From NCBI GenBank assembly GCA_963846925.1, contig CAWJXW010000008.1:62001-126000 (forward strand): a stretch of DNA of 64,000 nucleotides, read 5' to 3'. A program made the position numbers and the translations under genes. The first letter of the stretch is position 1. Every line of letters starts with the position of its first letter. Shown here piece after piece: positions 63,729 through 64,000 of this stretch. The notes below the pieces were generated by a model. That model made no database searches and had not been told where the DNA came from. It saw nothing but the letters and a program-made list of their open reading frames with translations. The stretch is from JAQBQB01 sp963846925. GTDB taxonomy: Bacteria; Gemmatimonadota; Gemmatimonadetes; Gemmatimonadales; Gemmatimonadaceae.

Positions 63729-64000
63729 CTACGGCGCGTGCGCTCCCCGGGCGTTGCGCTCCAACCGAAGCACGAGATGCCGCCGAACGTCGCTCCACTC
63801 CGGCGCGATGATGCTGTACTGATGCGTATCCCTCGCCGTCCCGTCTCGGCGGGCCATGTGGTGGCGCAGCACTCCGTCTTTCTTCGCGCCGAGGCGCTCG
63901 ATCGCCCGCTGGGACGCGAAGTTGAAGTTGTCGGTGCGCAGGCCGACGACCGCGCATTTGAGCGACTCGAATGCATGCGTCGAGCAGGAGCAGCTTGCAC
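63729..64000 (-). CDS. GNAT family N-acetyltransferase, C-terminal part (5' end outside window)
   Basis: The visible C-terminal part reads FESLKCAVVGLRTDNFNFAS, then QRAIERLGAKKDGVLRHHM, and DTHQYSIIAPEWSDVRRHLV, as in RimJ/RimL-like GNAT enzymes that acetylate amines with acetyl-CoA. A frameshift near 63972-63978 separates the upstream KLLLLDA segment from HAFESLKC. The start is beyond the window edge. It converges on the peroxiredoxin gene with a 1-bp gap. Substrate unknown. Confidence 0.8.
   Translation of the reverse strand, partial: ASCSCSTHAFESLKCAVVGLRTDNFNFASQRAIERLGAKKDGVLRHHMARRDGTARDTHQYSIIAPEWSDVRRHLVLRLERNARGAHAP

Overview
The window is a high-GC, densely packed Gram-negative chromosome segment. 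The gene content (SusC/SusD pair, tricorn-like and S9 propeller peptidases, many lipoproteins, a complete pilMNOPQ block joined to aroC-aroK-smg-topA, and a trmFO-xerC-hslV-hslU-argF run) points to the phylum Gemmatimonadota. That assignment is inference from gene content and order; no rRNA or tRNA gene was seen.

Layout. 1-8.3 kb: a truncated tricorn-like S41 peptidase, a PnuC/NadR-type vitamin B3 salvage pair, a MATE pump, and an outer-membrane-like protein with a Met-rich tail paired with an LVIVD-repeat lipoprotein. 8.4-12.3 kb: a CtpA-type protease, two small alpha/beta hydrolases and an S4-domain RNA-binding protein. 12.3-15.6 kb: a tetR-tolC-emrA-like operon with a perfect palindrome overlapping its promoter. 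15.6-20.3 kb: a D-threonine-aldolase-like gene divergent from ridA, a Spy-like periplasmic protein and an S9 peptidase. 20.3-28.8 kb: inverted minisatellites around a terminator, a metallopeptidase-propeller-barrel fusion, and a SusD/SusC pair with a structured leader. 29-46.6 kb: ArfB and a large type IV pilus island (pilS-pilR, a DPM1-like glycosyltransferase, a TMTC-like membrane protein, pilA, minor prepilins, pilMNOPQ and a large lipoprotein). 46.6-51.3 kb: aroC, aroK, smg-like, topA. 51.3-56.4 kb: an RCC1-repeat lipoprotein and a five-gene DUF4331/TPR/HupE/DUF6702 operon. 56.6-64 kb: an unknown exported protein, trmFO, xerC, hslV, hslU, argF, a peroxiredoxin and a partial GNAT gene.

The most striking observation is the peroxiredoxin (BCP/PrxQ type) after argF. 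It has an in-frame TGA exactly at the peroxidatic cysteine while the downstream resolving cysteine is kept, as expected of a selenocysteine enzyme. The second is the DPM1-like glycosyltransferase plus TMTC-like protein embedded between pilR and pilA, which suggests a bacterial O-glycosylation module for pilin.

Many genes, including ones expected to be essential or conserved (xerC, pilN), carry frameshifts. Two lie in runs of eight G where nine would restore the frame. I read most of them as base-calling or assembly indels rather than gene decay, and I give gene limits across the shifts.
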